NCBI RefSeq assembly: GCF_002993285.1
Contig: NZ_CP027433.1
Coordinates: 992,001 to 1,056,000, forward strand
Length of the DNA: 64,000 nucleotides
Origin: Gordonia iterans
GTDB lineage: Bacteria; Actinomycetota; Actinomycetes; Mycobacteriales; Mycobacteriaceae
Reading direction: 5' to 3'
Below, one piece after another: positions 17,931 to 26,573 of the stretch (position 1 is its first letter; every line of letters starts with the position of its first letter). The notes beneath the pieces were generated by a model. That model did not search any database, was not told where the DNA came from, and worked only from the letters and a program-made list of their open reading frames with translations. The position numbers were made by a program, and so were the translations under genes.

Positions 17931-19118
17931 TCAGAGTGTCGCGAGCCGGCGGGCGGCCTCGTCGATCACCTCGTCGCGCTTGCTGAAGGCGAAGCGCACC
18001 AGGTGGTTCCACTCCCGCGGTGAATCAGTGAAGGCGCTCACCGGGACGGCGGCTACGCCGATGCGACCGGGCAGTTCCCGGCAGAGGGCAGCACCGTCGT
18101 CGTATCCGAGCGGTCGCGGATCGGCCAGGACGAAGTACGTGCCGTCGGTGCGGCGCACCCCGAATCCGGCATCGCGCAGGGCCGCCGAGAGCCGCTGCTG
18201 CTTGCCTTCGAGATCACCGGCCATGGCCGCGACCCACTCGGTCTCGGTGCGCAGGGCCAGCGCGACCGCGGGCTGGAACGGGCCGCTGCCGACATAGCTC
18301 AAGTACTGCTTGGCGCCGCGGGCCGCGGCCACGAGGCCGGGCGGCCCGCACACCCAGCCGACCTTCCAGCCGGTCACGTTGAACGTCTTCGCGGCGCTGG
18401 AGATCCGGAGCGTCCGCTCGCGCATGCCGTCGAAGGTCGCGATCGGGCGGTGCCGCAGTCCGCGGAAAGTCAGGTGCTCGTACACCTCGTCGGCGATCAC
18501 CGGGACGTCGTGTTCGACGGCCAGGCGCGCGATCTCGGCCAGCTCGGCGTCGGTGAGCACCGTTCCGGTCGGATTGTGCGGCGTGTTCACCAGCACTGCT
18601 GCGGTGTCCGGTCCGAACGCCTTCCGCAGCGCATCGAGGTCGAGGCGGAAGCCGTCGCCGTCGTGCACCAGCGGCACCGTCCGCCGGACCGCCCCGGCCA
18701 GGGCGACGGTCGCGGCGTACGAGTCGTAGTACGGCTCGATCATGACCACCTCGCGCCCCGGCTCCACCAACCCGAGGATCGCCCCGGCGATCGCTTCGGT
18801 GGCACCGACCGTCACCAGGACTTCGGTGTCCGGATCGTAGTGCAGGCCGTAATCGCGGGCGTGCTGCTCGCTGATCGCCTGGCGCAGTTCCGGAATCCCG
18901 ATCCCGGGCGGGTACTGGTTGCGGCCGTCGGCGATCGCCTGCCGGGCCGCGGCCAGCATCGCGGCGGGCCCGTCGGTGTCCGGGAACCCCTGGCCGAGGT
19001 TCACCGCATCGGTCGCGACTGCGAGCGCGGACATCTCGGCGAAGACCGTCTCCGCGAACGGCTGCAGCCGGCGAACCAGGTGTCGACGTTGATCCAGCGG
19101 GGGCGAGATCTCAACCAT
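17931..19118 (-). CDS. PLP aminotransferase, DapC/methionine aminotransferase-like
   Basis: 395 residues from ATG 19118, 7 nt after the helicase stop. Class I/II fold: substrate segment VNLGQGFPDTDGP, NTPHNPTGTVL, IADEVYEHL, the PLP Lys in ISSAAKTFNVTGWKVGW and the C-terminal carboxylate-binding Arg in VRFAFSK. The orthologue at this place in M. tuberculosis (Rv0858c, from memory) is called DapC, an N-succinyl-diaminopimelate aminotransferase of lysine biosynthesis. Closely similar enzymes act on methionine or kynurenine, so the reaction is not certain. It is the last gene of a three-gene minus-strand operon. Confidence 0.85.
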   Translation of the reverse strand: MVEISPPLDQRRHLVRRLQPFAETVFAEMSALAVATDAVNLGQGFPDTDGPAAMLAAARQAIADGRNQYPPGIGIPELRQAISEQHARDYGLHYDPDTEVLVTVGATEAIAGAILGLVEPGREVVMIEPYYDSYAATVALAGAVRRTVPLVHDGDGFRLDLDALRKAFGPDTAAVLVNTPHNPTGTVLTDAELAEIARLAVEHDVPVIADEVYEHLTFRGLRHRPIATFDGMRERTLRISSAAKTFNVTGWKVGWVCGPPGLVAAARGAKQYLSYVGSGPFQPAVALALRTETEWVAAMAGDLEGKQQRLSAALRDAGFGVRRTDGTYFVLADPRPLGYDDGAALCRELPGRIGVAAVPVSAFTDSPREWNHLVRFAFSKRDEVIDEAARRLATL

Positions 19119-19125
19119 CGAGGGC

Positions 19126-20772
19126 TCAGTCCACCATCGGAAGATCGCCGGCGTCGACGATCCGGTAGGCGTAGCCCTGCTCGGCCAGGAACCGCTGCCG
19201 GTGCGCGGCATAGTCGGCGTCCAGACTGTCCCGGGAGACGACCGAGTAGAAGTGCGCCTGCCCGCCGTCGGCCTTCGGTCGCAGCAGCCTCCCCAGCCGC
19301 TGAGCCTCCTCCTGGCGGGAACCGAAAGTGCCCGAGACCTGTACCGCCACACTGGCTTCGGGCAGGTCGATGGAGAAGTTGGCGACCTTGGAGACCACCA
19401 GGGTGGAGATCTCACCGCGGCGGAACGCGTCGAACAGCTTCTCCCGCTCGGCATTGCGGGTCGAGCCCTGGATCACCGGGGCGTCCAGCGCCGCGCCGAG
19501 CTCTTCCAGCTGATCGATGTACGCGCCGATCACCAGGGTCTGCTGCCCGCGATGCTGCTCCAGGATCGAGCGCACCACCCGCAGTTTGGAATGCGCGGTG
19601 GAGCAGAGCTTGTACTTGGCGTCGGCCTCGGCGACGGCGTACTGCAGCCGCTCGTCGTCGGACATCGTCACGCGGACCTCGATGCAGTCGGCCGGGGCGA
19701 TCCAGCCTTGCGCCTCGATGTCCTTCCACGGGGCGTCGTACCGCTTGGGGCCGATCAGGCTGAACACGTCGCCCTCGCGGCCGTCCTCGCGGACCAAGGT
19801 CGCGGTCAGCCCGAGCCGCCGCCGCGACTGCAGGTCCGCGGTCATCCGGAACACCGGCGCGGGCAGCAGATGCACCTCGTCGTAGATGATCAGGCCCCAG
19901 TCGCGGGAGTCGAACAGGTCGAGGTTCCGGTACTCGCCCTTCGACTTGCGGGTCATCACCTGATACGTCGCGATGGTGACCGGACGGATCTCCTTGCGTT
20001 CCCCGGAGTACTCGCCGATCTCGTCCTCGGTCAGCGAGGTCCGGGCGATCAGTTCGCGCTTCCACTGCCGGCCGGCGACCGTGTTGGTCACCAGGATCAG
20101 CGTGGTGGCCTGCGCCTTGGCCATCGCGGCCGCGCCGACCATCGTCTTTCCCGCGCCGCAGGGCAACACCACGACGCCGGAGCCGCCCGCCCAGAACGAG
20201 TCCGCGGCCAACTGCTGATAGTCGCGCAGTTCCCAGTCGTCCTGCTCCAGCGCGATCGCGTGCGCCTCGCCGTCGACGTACCCGGCCAGGTCTTCGGCCG
20301 GCCAGCCGATCTTGAGCAGGGCCTGCTTCAGGCGACCGCGTTCGGACGGATGCACGACGACGGTGTCGTCGTCGAGCCGGGCGCCGAGCATCGGCGCGAC
20401 CTTCTTGTTGCGCAGCACCTCTTCGAGCACGGCGCGGTCGAGCGAGACCAGGCTCAAGCCGTGGGCCGGGTTCTTCACCAGCTGCAGGCGGCCGAACCGG
20501 CCCATGGTGTCCACGACGTCGACCAACAGCGGCTGCGGGACGGGGTAGCGGGAGTAGGTGACCAGCGCGTCGACCACCTGCTCGGCGTCGTGCCCGGCGG
20601 CTCGGGCGTTCCACAGCGCCAGCGGCGTCACCCGGTAGGTGTGCACGTGCTCGGGGGCGCGCTCGAGCTCGGCGAAGGGGGCGATGGCCGCGCGGGCGGC
20701 ACCGGCCTGGGGATGGTCGATCTCCAGCAGCACGGTCTTGTCCGATTGGACGATGAGGGGTCCGTCAGTCAC
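19126..20772 (-). CDS. XPB/Ssl2-type DNA repair helicase
   Basis: 548 residues from GTG 20772. An N-terminal damage-recognition domain is followed by a helicase core with Walker A PCGAGKTM, DEVH box IIYDEVHLL, motif III GLTATLVRED (which includes the XPB RED motif) and motif VI QRLGRLLRP. It should be a 3'-5' SF2 helicase, known in eukaryotes from transcription-coupled repair and in mycobacteria as Ercc3 (Rv0861c, 542 residues). The gene upstream in the operon carries an XPB-like partner domain. Start chosen because the sequence before VTDGPLIVQSDKTV is not family-like. Confidence 0.93.
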   Translation of the reverse strand: MTDGPLIVQSDKTVLLEIDHPQAGAARAAIAPFAELERAPEHVHTYRVTPLALWNARAAGHDAEQVVDALVTYSRYPVPQPLLVDVVDTMGRFGRLQLVKNPAHGLSLVSLDRAVLEEVLRNKKVAPMLGARLDDDTVVVHPSERGRLKQALLKIGWPAEDLAGYVDGEAHAIALEQDDWELRDYQQLAADSFWAGGSGVVVLPCGAGKTMVGAAAMAKAQATTLILVTNTVAGRQWKRELIARTSLTEDEIGEYSGERKEIRPVTIATYQVMTRKSKGEYRNLDLFDSRDWGLIIYDEVHLLPAPVFRMTADLQSRRRLGLTATLVREDGREGDVFSLIGPKRYDAPWKDIEAQGWIAPADCIEVRVTMSDDERLQYAVAEADAKYKLCSTAHSKLRVVRSILEQHRGQQTLVIGAYIDQLEELGAALDAPVIQGSTRNAEREKLFDAFRRGEISTLVVSKVANFSIDLPEASVAVQVSGTFGSRQEEAQRLGRLLRPKADGGQAHFYSVVSRDSLDADYAAHRQRFLAEQGYAYRIVDAGDLPMVD

Positions 20773-20818
20773 CCGGCCATTGTCCTCCGCCCGGGAGTTC
20801 CCTGCCACCAGGGGTGCG

Positions 20819-23146
20819 TCAGAGGAGCTCGAGGTTGGTGATCCGGTGCAGGGAGAACCGCGCGTCGGGGTCGGCATCGGTGGCGCCGAGCAGATGTCCG
20901 GCGTGCAGCGCGCGCGGGCGGACGACGTGCCGGCTGGCGGCGCCGTGCGCATCCACATAGCCCAGCCGCACCGGGCGGCCGGTCCGCAGTGCGAGCTGAA
21001 TCAGGGCCGAGGCGCTCTCGCCGCCGCCGGAGACGCGCACCTGTCCGCGCGGCGCCTCCTCGGCGCGGTCGGCGGCGCGCAGCCGGGACACCACGGTCTC
21101 CAACTGACCGGGTGCGATCCGCGCGCGGCGAGATCGGGGACGCACGGTCGCGGCGCGGACGGGGACCCGGCTGCCGCGACTGCGCAGATCCACCAGCGTT
21201 CCGGTGGAATCCTCGCCGGCCGGCGCGAAGCCGTGCCGGCGGAGCGCCTCGACCACCTCGCGCAGCGCGGCGGGCGACACGGCCACCGTCGAGGCCAGTG
21301 CCCGCAGTGAGACCTCGGCCGCGGCGTCGCTGGAAAGGACAGCGGCCAGCAGGGCCGGATCCTCACAGCGGACGAACGACGACGCCACGCCCACCCGCAG
21401 GCTGCCGTGCCGCCGGGCGACGTCCTCCACCAGGTAGGTCAGCGACTGCGGGACCGGAGTCCGGGACCGGCTCTCCAGCAAGGCGACGATCTCCGAACCG
21501 GACCGCCCGGTGTCCAGGGCGCGCCGCAGACTGTCTTCGCTGATCCGGTATACCGACGCCGCGCCGCCGGACTCCAGATCGGCGATCGCCGTGACCTGCT
21601 CGGCCAGGTCCGGCGTCATCGGTCCGGGCACCATCAGCGTCAGATCGGCCTGCACCAGGAAGTGATCGACCGGAACCGGCAGTGCGCGGTTCATCGCCGC
21701 GAGCACCGCGGCGGCATCCGCCTCGTCGTCCGGCCCGGACTGCAGCAGCAGCCGGGCGGGCCCGGTGAGGCAGCCGTGGGCGACCATTCCGAGCTCACGC
21801 GCCTCGCGCAGGGTCTCGCCGACGAACCGCCTGGTCCACCGGCGCAGCTGGCGCGGGTGACGCCAGGCGAGCGTGGCGGCGAGCGCATCGACCTCGACGG
21901 GCGCGGCAGGCGGGACGTCGAGCAACGGGGCGAGCACCTGCCTGCGGGTCAGCGGCGCCGACGCGTCGAACAAGTCGCTGGACAGGGCCGCTAAAGTGTT
22001 GCCGTCCCGGTCTGTATCGCCGATCTGCCAGGGACGCCGGGGCACGTCCAGCCAGGCGGCGGCCAGCGAGTACCACCGACGTTCGGGCGTGGTGTGCAGC
22101 CACGCGTCGACAGCCGCGGTGGGTGCGAAGGCCTCTTCGCCGTTCCAGTCGGCGGGTTCGGGGTCGGGCAGCCCCGCGTCCACCAGGCGATGCGCCGCGA
22201 GGACCTCGACCAGCAGGCCGACGCGGGTCACGGTCAGGCCGGTCGCTTTGGCCAGCCGGCGGAGTTCGCGCACACCGAGTCCGCCGGACTTGAGGGTCGC
22301 GGCCGGCGTGCGGCCGAGGACGTCGAGCAACTCGGCGGCGTGCCGCAGCAGTTCCAGGGCCTCACCGGCGCCCGCGGCATCCACGTCGCCGGCGCTGAAC
22401 CGTCCGGATCCGGCGCTCAGTGCGGGCGCGGCCAGCGATGCGGTCTCCAGGGCGGGTTCCCCGCGCAGCAGCTGTCCGGCCATCGGCGTGAGTTCCACGG
22501 TCTGCTCGTCGATCCGGAGCAGCAGTCCCGCCGCGAGCAGTCGCGGGACGGGGGCCGCCGGATCGGCATCGGGCGCGGCATCGCGGCTGCGGCCGAGCGG
22601 CGGGCCCGCGGCCAGTGTGGCGAGGAGTTCGCGGGGGCGTTCGTCGAGGCCGTCGAGCAGGGCGCGGATCTCGTCCGGTGCGGCGGTCGCCAGCGGCCCG
22701 AGCAACTGGTGGCCGCGCCACGGCAGTGCGGCGCTCAGGTGGATTCCCGCGACCCATGCGGTCTTCTTCCCGGTGCCGGCGCCGGAATCCCAGATCAGGC
22801 CGCGGGCCTCGAACTCGCTCAGCCGCGCATCCACCTCGGCGCGCTTGAGCCGGCGACCGAGCCGCGCGACGACGTCCTCGCGGGTGACGGGTCCGATCAG
22901 GTCGTGCCTGCTGTTCCCGTCCCCGGCGTCGAGAAACGCCTCGAGCACCGCCACCCCGGCCAGGTCCAGGTCGTCACCGGCCAGCGAGAGCGAGGACGCC
23001 GACAGAGCGCGGTGAGCGAGGATCGCCGAGCCGCGCGGGGGAGGGGAAGCCAGATCCGGTCGTGCGGCCAGCAGTCGGGTCAACTGCTCGTCGGAACGGT
23101 CGGCCAGAGTCTCGGCCAGGCCGCGCAGGGGGCGGTCCGGAGTCAC
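20819..23146 (-). CDS. XPB-associated protein with helicase-C-like domain (Rv0862c-like)
   Basis: 775 residues from GTG 23146, near the 756 of Rv0862c. The protein is almost all alpha-helical, Ala/Leu-rich and begins [25 protein letters not shown]. The C-terminal third, with [15 protein letters not shown], resembles the N-terminal domain of eukaryotic XPB (Helicase_C_3), and the end, [24 protein letters not shown], looks like a WYL-type module. No ATPase motifs were found. It lies 46 nt upstream of the XPB gene on the same strand. A role as a regulatory or DNA-binding partner of XPB is inferred from conserved adjacency. Confidence 0.78.
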   Translation of the reverse strand: MTPDRPLRGLAETLADRSDEQLTRLLAARPDLASPPPRGSAILAHRALSASSLSLAGDDLDLAGVAVLEAFLDAGDGNSRHDLIGPVTREDVVARLGRRLKRAEVDARLSEFEARGLIWDSGAGTGKKTAWVAGIHLSAALPWRGHQLLGPLATAAPDEIRALLDGLDERPRELLATLAAGPPLGRSRDAAPDADPAAPVPRLLAAGLLLRIDEQTVELTPMAGQLLRGEPALETASLAAPALSAGSGRFSAGDVDAAGAGEALELLRHAAELLDVLGRTPAATLKSGGLGVRELRRLAKATGLTVTRVGLLVEVLAAHRLVDAGLPDPEPADWNGEEAFAPTAAVDAWLHTTPERRWYSLAAAWLDVPRRPWQIGDTDRDGNTLAALSSDLFDASAPLTRRQVLAPLLDVPPAAPVEVDALAATLAWRHPRQLRRWTRRFVGETLREARELGMVAHGCLTGPARLLLQSGPDDEADAAAVLAAMNRALPVPVDHFLVQADLTLMVPGPMTPDLAEQVTAIADLESGGAASVYRISEDSLRRALDTGRSGSEIVALLESRSRTPVPQSLTYLVEDVARRHGSLRVGVASSFVRCEDPALLAAVLSSDAAAEVSLRALASTVAVSPAALREVVEALRRHGFAPAGEDSTGTLVDLRSRGSRVPVRAATVRPRSRRARIAPGQLETVVSRLRAADRAEEAPRGQVRVSGGGESASALIQLALRTGRPVRLGYVDAHGAASRHVVRPRALHAGHLLGATDADPDARFSLHRITNLELL

Positions 23147-23230
23147 CCGGCAGATTCTACTTGCCTGCACCGGGAGGCGAATCGCGAGCTTGCCGAAAGG
23201 TTCCGCGGCGGGCATGGCAGAATGTGGCTC

Positions 23231-23413
23231 GTGGCTAAGAAGAATGTGTACAGGGACAACGGTTGGCCGGACATCGACGTCGAGGACCACGCGGTGACCG
23301 AGTTCACCTCGCACCTCGCCGGTGCCCTCTCGCCCTTCGGCAACGAGACCACTTTCCCGGTCCCGGCGAGCGAACTGCCGTTCATCCAACCGCACACCGT
23401 CGTCAACCGGTGA
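23231..23413 (+). CDS. Small conserved protein (Rv0863-like)
   Basis: 60 residues from GTG 23231, starting [19 protein letters not shown] and ending [10 protein letters not shown]. It is acidic, without a signal peptide or membrane segment. It is divergent from the 775-residue helicase-associated gene, as Rv0863 is from Rv0862c in M. tuberculosis. No function is known to me. No strong Shine-Dalgarno was seen, and the start rests on the conserved MAKKNV-like opening. Confidence 0.65.
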   Translation: MAKKNVYRDNGWPDIDVEDHAVTEFTSHLAGALSPFGNETTFPVPASELPFIQPHTVVNR

Positions 23414-23447
23414 CGCCGCGCGCCGCTCGGCGCGCACGCCCGGACGG

Positions 23448-23485
23448 GAAGGACCCCGCATCGATGCGATGCGGGGTCCTTCGTA
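23448..23485. terminator. Perfect hairpin terminator between convergent genes
   Basis: GAAGGACCCCGCATCG (23448-23463) and CGATGCGGGGTCCTTC (23467-23482) form a perfect 16-bp stem with a 3-nt loop. It lies between the small plus-strand gene and the minus-strand rpf gene and probably ends transcription from both sides. Confidence 0.75.
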
Positions 23486-23530
23486 TTCGCCGTCGCCTCG
23501 GGCGGCGCGCAGGGCGAGGCGGCGGATGCG

Positions 23531-23568
23531 CGAGAGCCCCGCGCCGAACAGTCGGTGCGGGGCTCTCG
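23531..23568. terminator. Second hairpin downstream of rpf
   Basis: CGAGAGCCCCGC (23531-23542) pairs with GCGGGGCTCTCG (23557-23568). It is 25 nt past the rpf stop in the direction of transcription and has no clear T-run, so it may act together with the neighbouring hairpin. Confidence 0.55.
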
Positions 23569-23593
23569 AAAAGCGCTCGGGTGCTCGCCTGGA

Positions 23594-24193
23594 TCAGTGG
23601 ATGCCCAGGAGGCCCTTGTTCTGGTTGAAGAGGTCCAGCTGACCCTGGTCCAGCTTGAAGCCGTGCTTCTCGGCGGCCTCGGCGGCGCCGCGGATCTCCG
23701 GGGTGGCGCTCTTCTTGGCCTGCGAGATGGCCTCGTCGCTGTCCTTGGCGGCGCCGGCCTGCGGGGCCTGCTCCTGCTTCTTGAACGGGTTCTTGATGCT
23801 GGGCTTGCCCGGGTGCGCACGCTGCGTCGGGCCCGAGAGCGCGGTGCCGCAGGTCGGCCACGCGCCCTTGCCCTGGCTGGCCAGGACCTTCTCGGCGACG
23901 TAGATCTGCTCGGCCTTGGAAGCCTGGTGCGCGTACGGGGCGAACTGGCCGCCGCCGTGGCTGGTCCAGGTGCTCGGGCTGAACTGCAGGCCGCCGTGGT
24001 AGCCGTTGCCGGTGTTGATCGACCAGTTGCCGCCGGACTCGCACTGCGCGACCCGATCCCATTCGGCGTCGGTCGCCGCGGCGGAGTTGCCGGCGCCCAT
24101 CAGGGCGGCGCCGCCGCCGATGACGGCGGTGGTCAGGGCGACCTTGGCGAAGGTCTTGGTGGTGCTGTTCGTCGTCTTGGCGTGACGTGCCAT
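23594..24193 (-). CDS. rpfA: Resuscitation-promoting factor (Rpf), secreted muralytic enzyme
   Basis: 199 residues from ATG 24193. A signal peptide ends near NSAAAT (residues 36-41). The Rpf lysozyme-like domain follows, with [13 protein letters not shown] (catalytic Glu52), [13 protein letters not shown] and the Cys pair C51 and the Cys of WPTCG. The C-terminal part (about 120-199) is Lys/Gln-rich with a helical end and no LysM. It cleaves peptidoglycan and promotes regrowth of dormant cells. The long leader holds a c-di-AMP riboswitch and, further up, a CRP-like site, the same controls reported for mycobacterial rpfA. Confidence 0.94.
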   Translation of the reverse strand: MARHAKTTNSTTKTFAKVALTTAVIGGGAALMGAGNSAAATDAEWDRVAQCESGGNWSINTGNGYHGGLQFSPSTWTSHGGGQFAPYAHQASKAEQIYVAEKVLASQGKGAWPTCGTALSGPTQRAHPGKPSIKNPFKKQEQAPQAGAAKDSDEAISQAKKSATPEIRGAAEAAEKHGFKLDQGQLDLFNQNKGLLGIH

Positions 24194-24211
24194 GGGGTGT
24201 GCTTCCTCTCT

Positions 24212-24400
24212 CCACGCGCCTGCGAAGTAAGCTGTCGGGTTCGAGCGAGAGGTGCTCGGCCCGTCGGCGGACTTGCGTCCGCCGGCCGGACTAAACCCCA
24301 AGGCGCAGGCCTGACGACCTGCGCCGGTATCCGGTGGATGGTGGGTCCCCCGCCCTCGTTCCTGAACTGTCTGGTTCGGTGTCCCCGGTGGCGGAACGAG
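24212..24400 (-). ncRNA. c-di-AMP (ydaO/yuaA-type) riboswitch in the rpf leader
   Basis: On the minus strand the leader shows the conserved ydaO elements in order: a 5' part with GGGACACCGAACCAGACAG, an AACGAGGGCGGGGGACCCA segment, the stem GCGCAGGTCGTCAGGCCTGCGC, then TTGGGG, and the 3' part GAACCCGACAGCTTACTTCGCA (24223-24245), which closes the fold. The last element lies about 30-50 nt before the rpf ATG. The ydaO class binds c-di-AMP and is known upstream of actinobacterial rpf genes. Edges are estimated by eye. Confidence 0.82.
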
Positions 24401-24603
24401 GCTGGGCGCGACCACCGGGATATTGATTTGTCGGTGGCCGCAGGGCCGACCGGATTGAAGACTACGTAATCCGTTCGGGTGAGTCACCCCAACCGAAAAC
24501 CAGGGTTTTCCCCCTGGATGCGGGGCATTGCGCCGCGTATCGCCGTTGCCGCAGGTCCGGCCACTGAGGGTCATCCCGTAGCCGGTTCGTTATCCGACCG
24601 TTA

Positions 24604-24619
24604 TGTGACAAAGGTCACG
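24604..24619. promoter_or_regulatory. CRP-like site upstream of rpf
   Basis: TGTGACAAAGGTCACG fits TGTGA-N6-TCACA with one mismatch. It lies about 410 nt before the rpf ATG and about 200 nt before the riboswitch, and past the end of the flavin reductase gene. M. tuberculosis rpfA is known to be controlled by the cAMP receptor protein. The stretch 24420-24600 between site and riboswitch should hold the promoter, but I could not place the -10 confidently. Confidence 0.6.
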
Positions 24620-24647
24620 GCTAGATTGAGATCTGGCACACGCGGCG

Positions 24648-25169
24648 TCACGAGTCGAGTGCGCGCCGCGCCTCCAGCGCGCGGAAGGTGCTGGCATGGA
24701 ACACCAGCGGTTCGACGGAGGGGTCGCTGCGCAGCGCTTCGATGCGCAGCAGTACGACGACGTGGTCACCCGCCGGGACCTCGCCGGCCACCGAACAGGA
24801 CAGATGCGCGGTGGCGCCGGGGACGAAAGCCGCGCCCCGCGGCTGCACGATGGGGGTCCATCCGGCGAACCGGTCCGCGGTCGGCCCGGCGAGCCTGCGG
24901 CACAGCCCGGCCTGGTCGGCGGAGAAGACGCTGACGCCCAGCTCGCCGGCTTCCCGCAGGGACGGCCAGGTCTCGGACTCCCGGCGCACGCACACCGACA
25001 CCAGCGGCGGGTCCAGCGAGACCGTGGTGAACGCGCTGGCGGACATGCCGACGAGACCGTGCGCGCCGTCGTTCACCCGCCGGCAGACCGCCACCACCCC
25101 GGACGGGAAGCAGCTGTACGCCTGCTTCAGCGCGGCCGCATCGTCGGCGGGAGCGAGCGGCGGGGTCAT
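24648..25169 (-). CDS. Flavin reductase-like FMN-binding protein
   Basis: 173 residues. The split-barrel flavin reductase fold is shown by [32 protein letters not shown], the [19 protein letters not shown] segment, and [12 protein letters not shown]. Such proteins reduce FMN or FAD with NAD(P)H and feed a monooxygenase (HpaC/HsaB type). No partner oxygenase is next to it. Its ATG overlaps the stop of the small membrane protein gene (ATGA), so the two are coupled. Confidence 0.88.
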   Translation of the reverse strand: MTPPLAPADDAAALKQAYSCFPSGVVAVCRRVNDGAHGLVGMSASAFTTVSLDPPLVSVCVRRESETWPSLREAGELGVSVFSADQAGLCRRLAGPTADRFAGWTPIVQPRGAAFVPGATAHLSCSVAGEVPAGDHVVVLLRIEALRSDPSVEPLVFHASTFRALEARRALDS

Positions 25170-25375
25170 CGGTTGCGGCGCCCGGACAGCACGGCGGACA
25201 CGACCGCCAGCAGCAGGCCGAGCGGAGCGAGCATGGCCAGCAGGTAGGTGATCACCACCAGGAGCTGAGAAGATTCGCGGACCGCCGGAATGATCAGCGC
25301 GATGCTCGCCACGGCGCCGACGAGGACCATGATCACCGCTGCCGGGAGCAGCGCCGACGACTTCTGGGTCTGCAT
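25166..25375 (-). CDS. Small two-helix membrane protein
   Basis: 69 residues from ATG 25375. Two hydrophobic helices (about 10-32 and 38-63) and a basic C terminus SGRRNR predict an integral membrane hairpin. The ATG is 7 nt after TACCGT on the minus strand, a leaderless arrangement. It is co-transcribed and overlaps with the flavin reductase gene. M. tuberculosis has a larger membrane protein (Rv0870c) at about this place; I cannot say whether they are related. Function unknown. Confidence 0.65.
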   Translation of the reverse strand: MQTQKSSALLPAAVIMVLVGAVASIALIIPAVRESSQLLVVITYLLAMLAPLGLLLAVVSAVLSGRRNR

Positions 25376-25519
25376 GGCCACCACGGTAGCCGGGCGCGTA
25401 ACATCAGGCGAAGTGCGCCTGTGGCTCTCCCGGGAGACCTCTCCCGGTCGGGGCCGGGCGCATTCCCATGGGATCTCCTCGCCCGCGGGCGACGACGAAC
25501 AAGTGTGAAGGTGAGCAGA

Positions 25520-25933
25520 GTGCCGACCGGTCGGGTGAAGTGGTACGACTCCGAGAAGGGCTTCGGGTTCCTGTCGCAGGAGGAGGGCGAGGACGTCTAC
25601 GTCCGCGCCTCCGCCCTGCCCGCCGAGGTGGACGGGCTCAAGGCCGGTCAGCGCGTGGAGTTCGACATGGCGGCGGGCCGGCGTGGACCGCAGGCGTTGC
25701 GGGTGTCGGTGCTCTCCGACGCTCCGAGCGTGGCCCAGAACGTCCGGGAGAGTCAGCGCACTGCCGCCAAACGGCACACCCCCGACGAACTGCACGGCCT
25801 GATCGCGGACCTCATCACTCTGCTGGAAGGCAAGGTGCAGCCGGATCTGCGCAACGGTCGGTACCCGGACCGCAAGACGGCCCGGCGGATCTCCGAGGTT
25901 GTACGCGCGGTGACCCGCGAACTGGACCGCTGA
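25520..25933 (+). CDS. Cold-shock-domain protein with C-terminal extension (Rv0871/CspB-like)
   Basis: 137 residues from GTG 25520 (GTG 25511 is also in frame). The cold-shock domain carries [20 protein letters not shown] and DVYVRASAL, i.e. the RNP1-like KGFGF and RNP2-like VYVR nucleic-acid-binding motifs. A second, mostly helical domain, [20 protein letters not shown] then [19 protein letters not shown], is typical of the mycobacterial CspB (135 residues, from memory). It probably binds single-stranded RNA or DNA. The start was chosen because family members begin (M)PTGKVKWYD. Confidence 0.9.
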   Translation: MPTGRVKWYDSEKGFGFLSQEEGEDVYVRASALPAEVDGLKAGQRVEFDMAAGRRGPQALRVSVLSDAPSVAQNVRESQRTAAKRHTPDELHGLIADLITLLEGKVQPDLRNGRYPDRKTARRISEVVRAVTRELDR

Positions 25934-25963
25934 GACGGTTCCCCACCCGGTCGACGCCCGGTC

Positions 25964-26560
25964 TCAGCCGCGTTCGACGGGCAGTTCGGTGCGATTGGCC
26001 GGTCCCGGGTAGCCGACCGGGGCCGTGGCCACCGAGTAGTGGCCGCGGAACAAGAACTCGCCCTGGCCTGACTCCACCCCGTCGGGTGCGTCGATGAGCA
26101 CCGCCGATGCGGGCTTGATCTCGATGCCGAGGAGCGTGCGCTCCGGCGTCGACTCGAGCACCTGCGTGTAGGTGGTTCCGGATCGGTGCCACCACTGCTT
26201 CGGCACGATTCCGGCCGGTGTGGCGTAGATCGCGGTGAGCTCCCACGGTCCCGAGGCGATGTCCTCGGGGACCGACAGGGTGAGCGACTGGCCGGTCTCG
26301 ACGGGGAACTGCGACTGCGGCAGCTGTGCGATCTCCTCGTTGCTCAGGAAGCGCGGCCGACAGTCCGCCATCTTCACGTCGCAGAAGTAGGTCGGGGCAA
26401 TCTGTGCGTAGTGCGGACCCGCGGCCACCGAGACCTGCGGATCGGCATGCGGGGTGCTCCGCACCAGCAGGGTGGTGGCCACGGTGACGATCGCGGCCGC
26501 CACGACGACCACGGTCGCCGTGATCGCCAGGGTCTTCTTGTCGGAGGGCTGGAGGGACAA
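25964..26560 (-). CDS. DUF2771-like exported/anchored protein
   Basis: 198 residues. An uncleaved N-terminal transmembrane helix (about 10-33, ITATVVVVAAAIVTVATTLLV) anchors an extracytoplasmic domain. That domain contains CDVKMADC, a likely disulfide, then LSVPEDIASGPWELTAIY. This arrangement and its place next to the MFS gene match Rv0875c, a DUF2771 protein. It is 13 nt downstream of the MFS gene on the same strand, so it may help or modulate the transporter. Function unknown. Confidence 0.72.
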   Translation of the reverse strand: MSLQPSDKKTLAITATVVVVAAAIVTVATTLLVRSTPHADPQVSVAAGPHYAQIAPTYFCDVKMADCRPRFLSNEEIAQLPQSQFPVETGQSLTLSVPEDIASGPWELTAIYATPAGIVPKQWWHRSGTTYTQVLESTPERTLLGIEIKPASAVLIDAPDGVESGQGEFLFRGHYSVATAPVGYPGPANRTELPVERG

Positions 26561-26573
26561 GGGACTCCTTCGC

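Noticed and set aside
24194..24574. N-terminal extension of Rpf into its upstream region
   Set aside because: The sequence is the riboswitch leader; the ATG at 24193 directly precedes a normal signal peptide.
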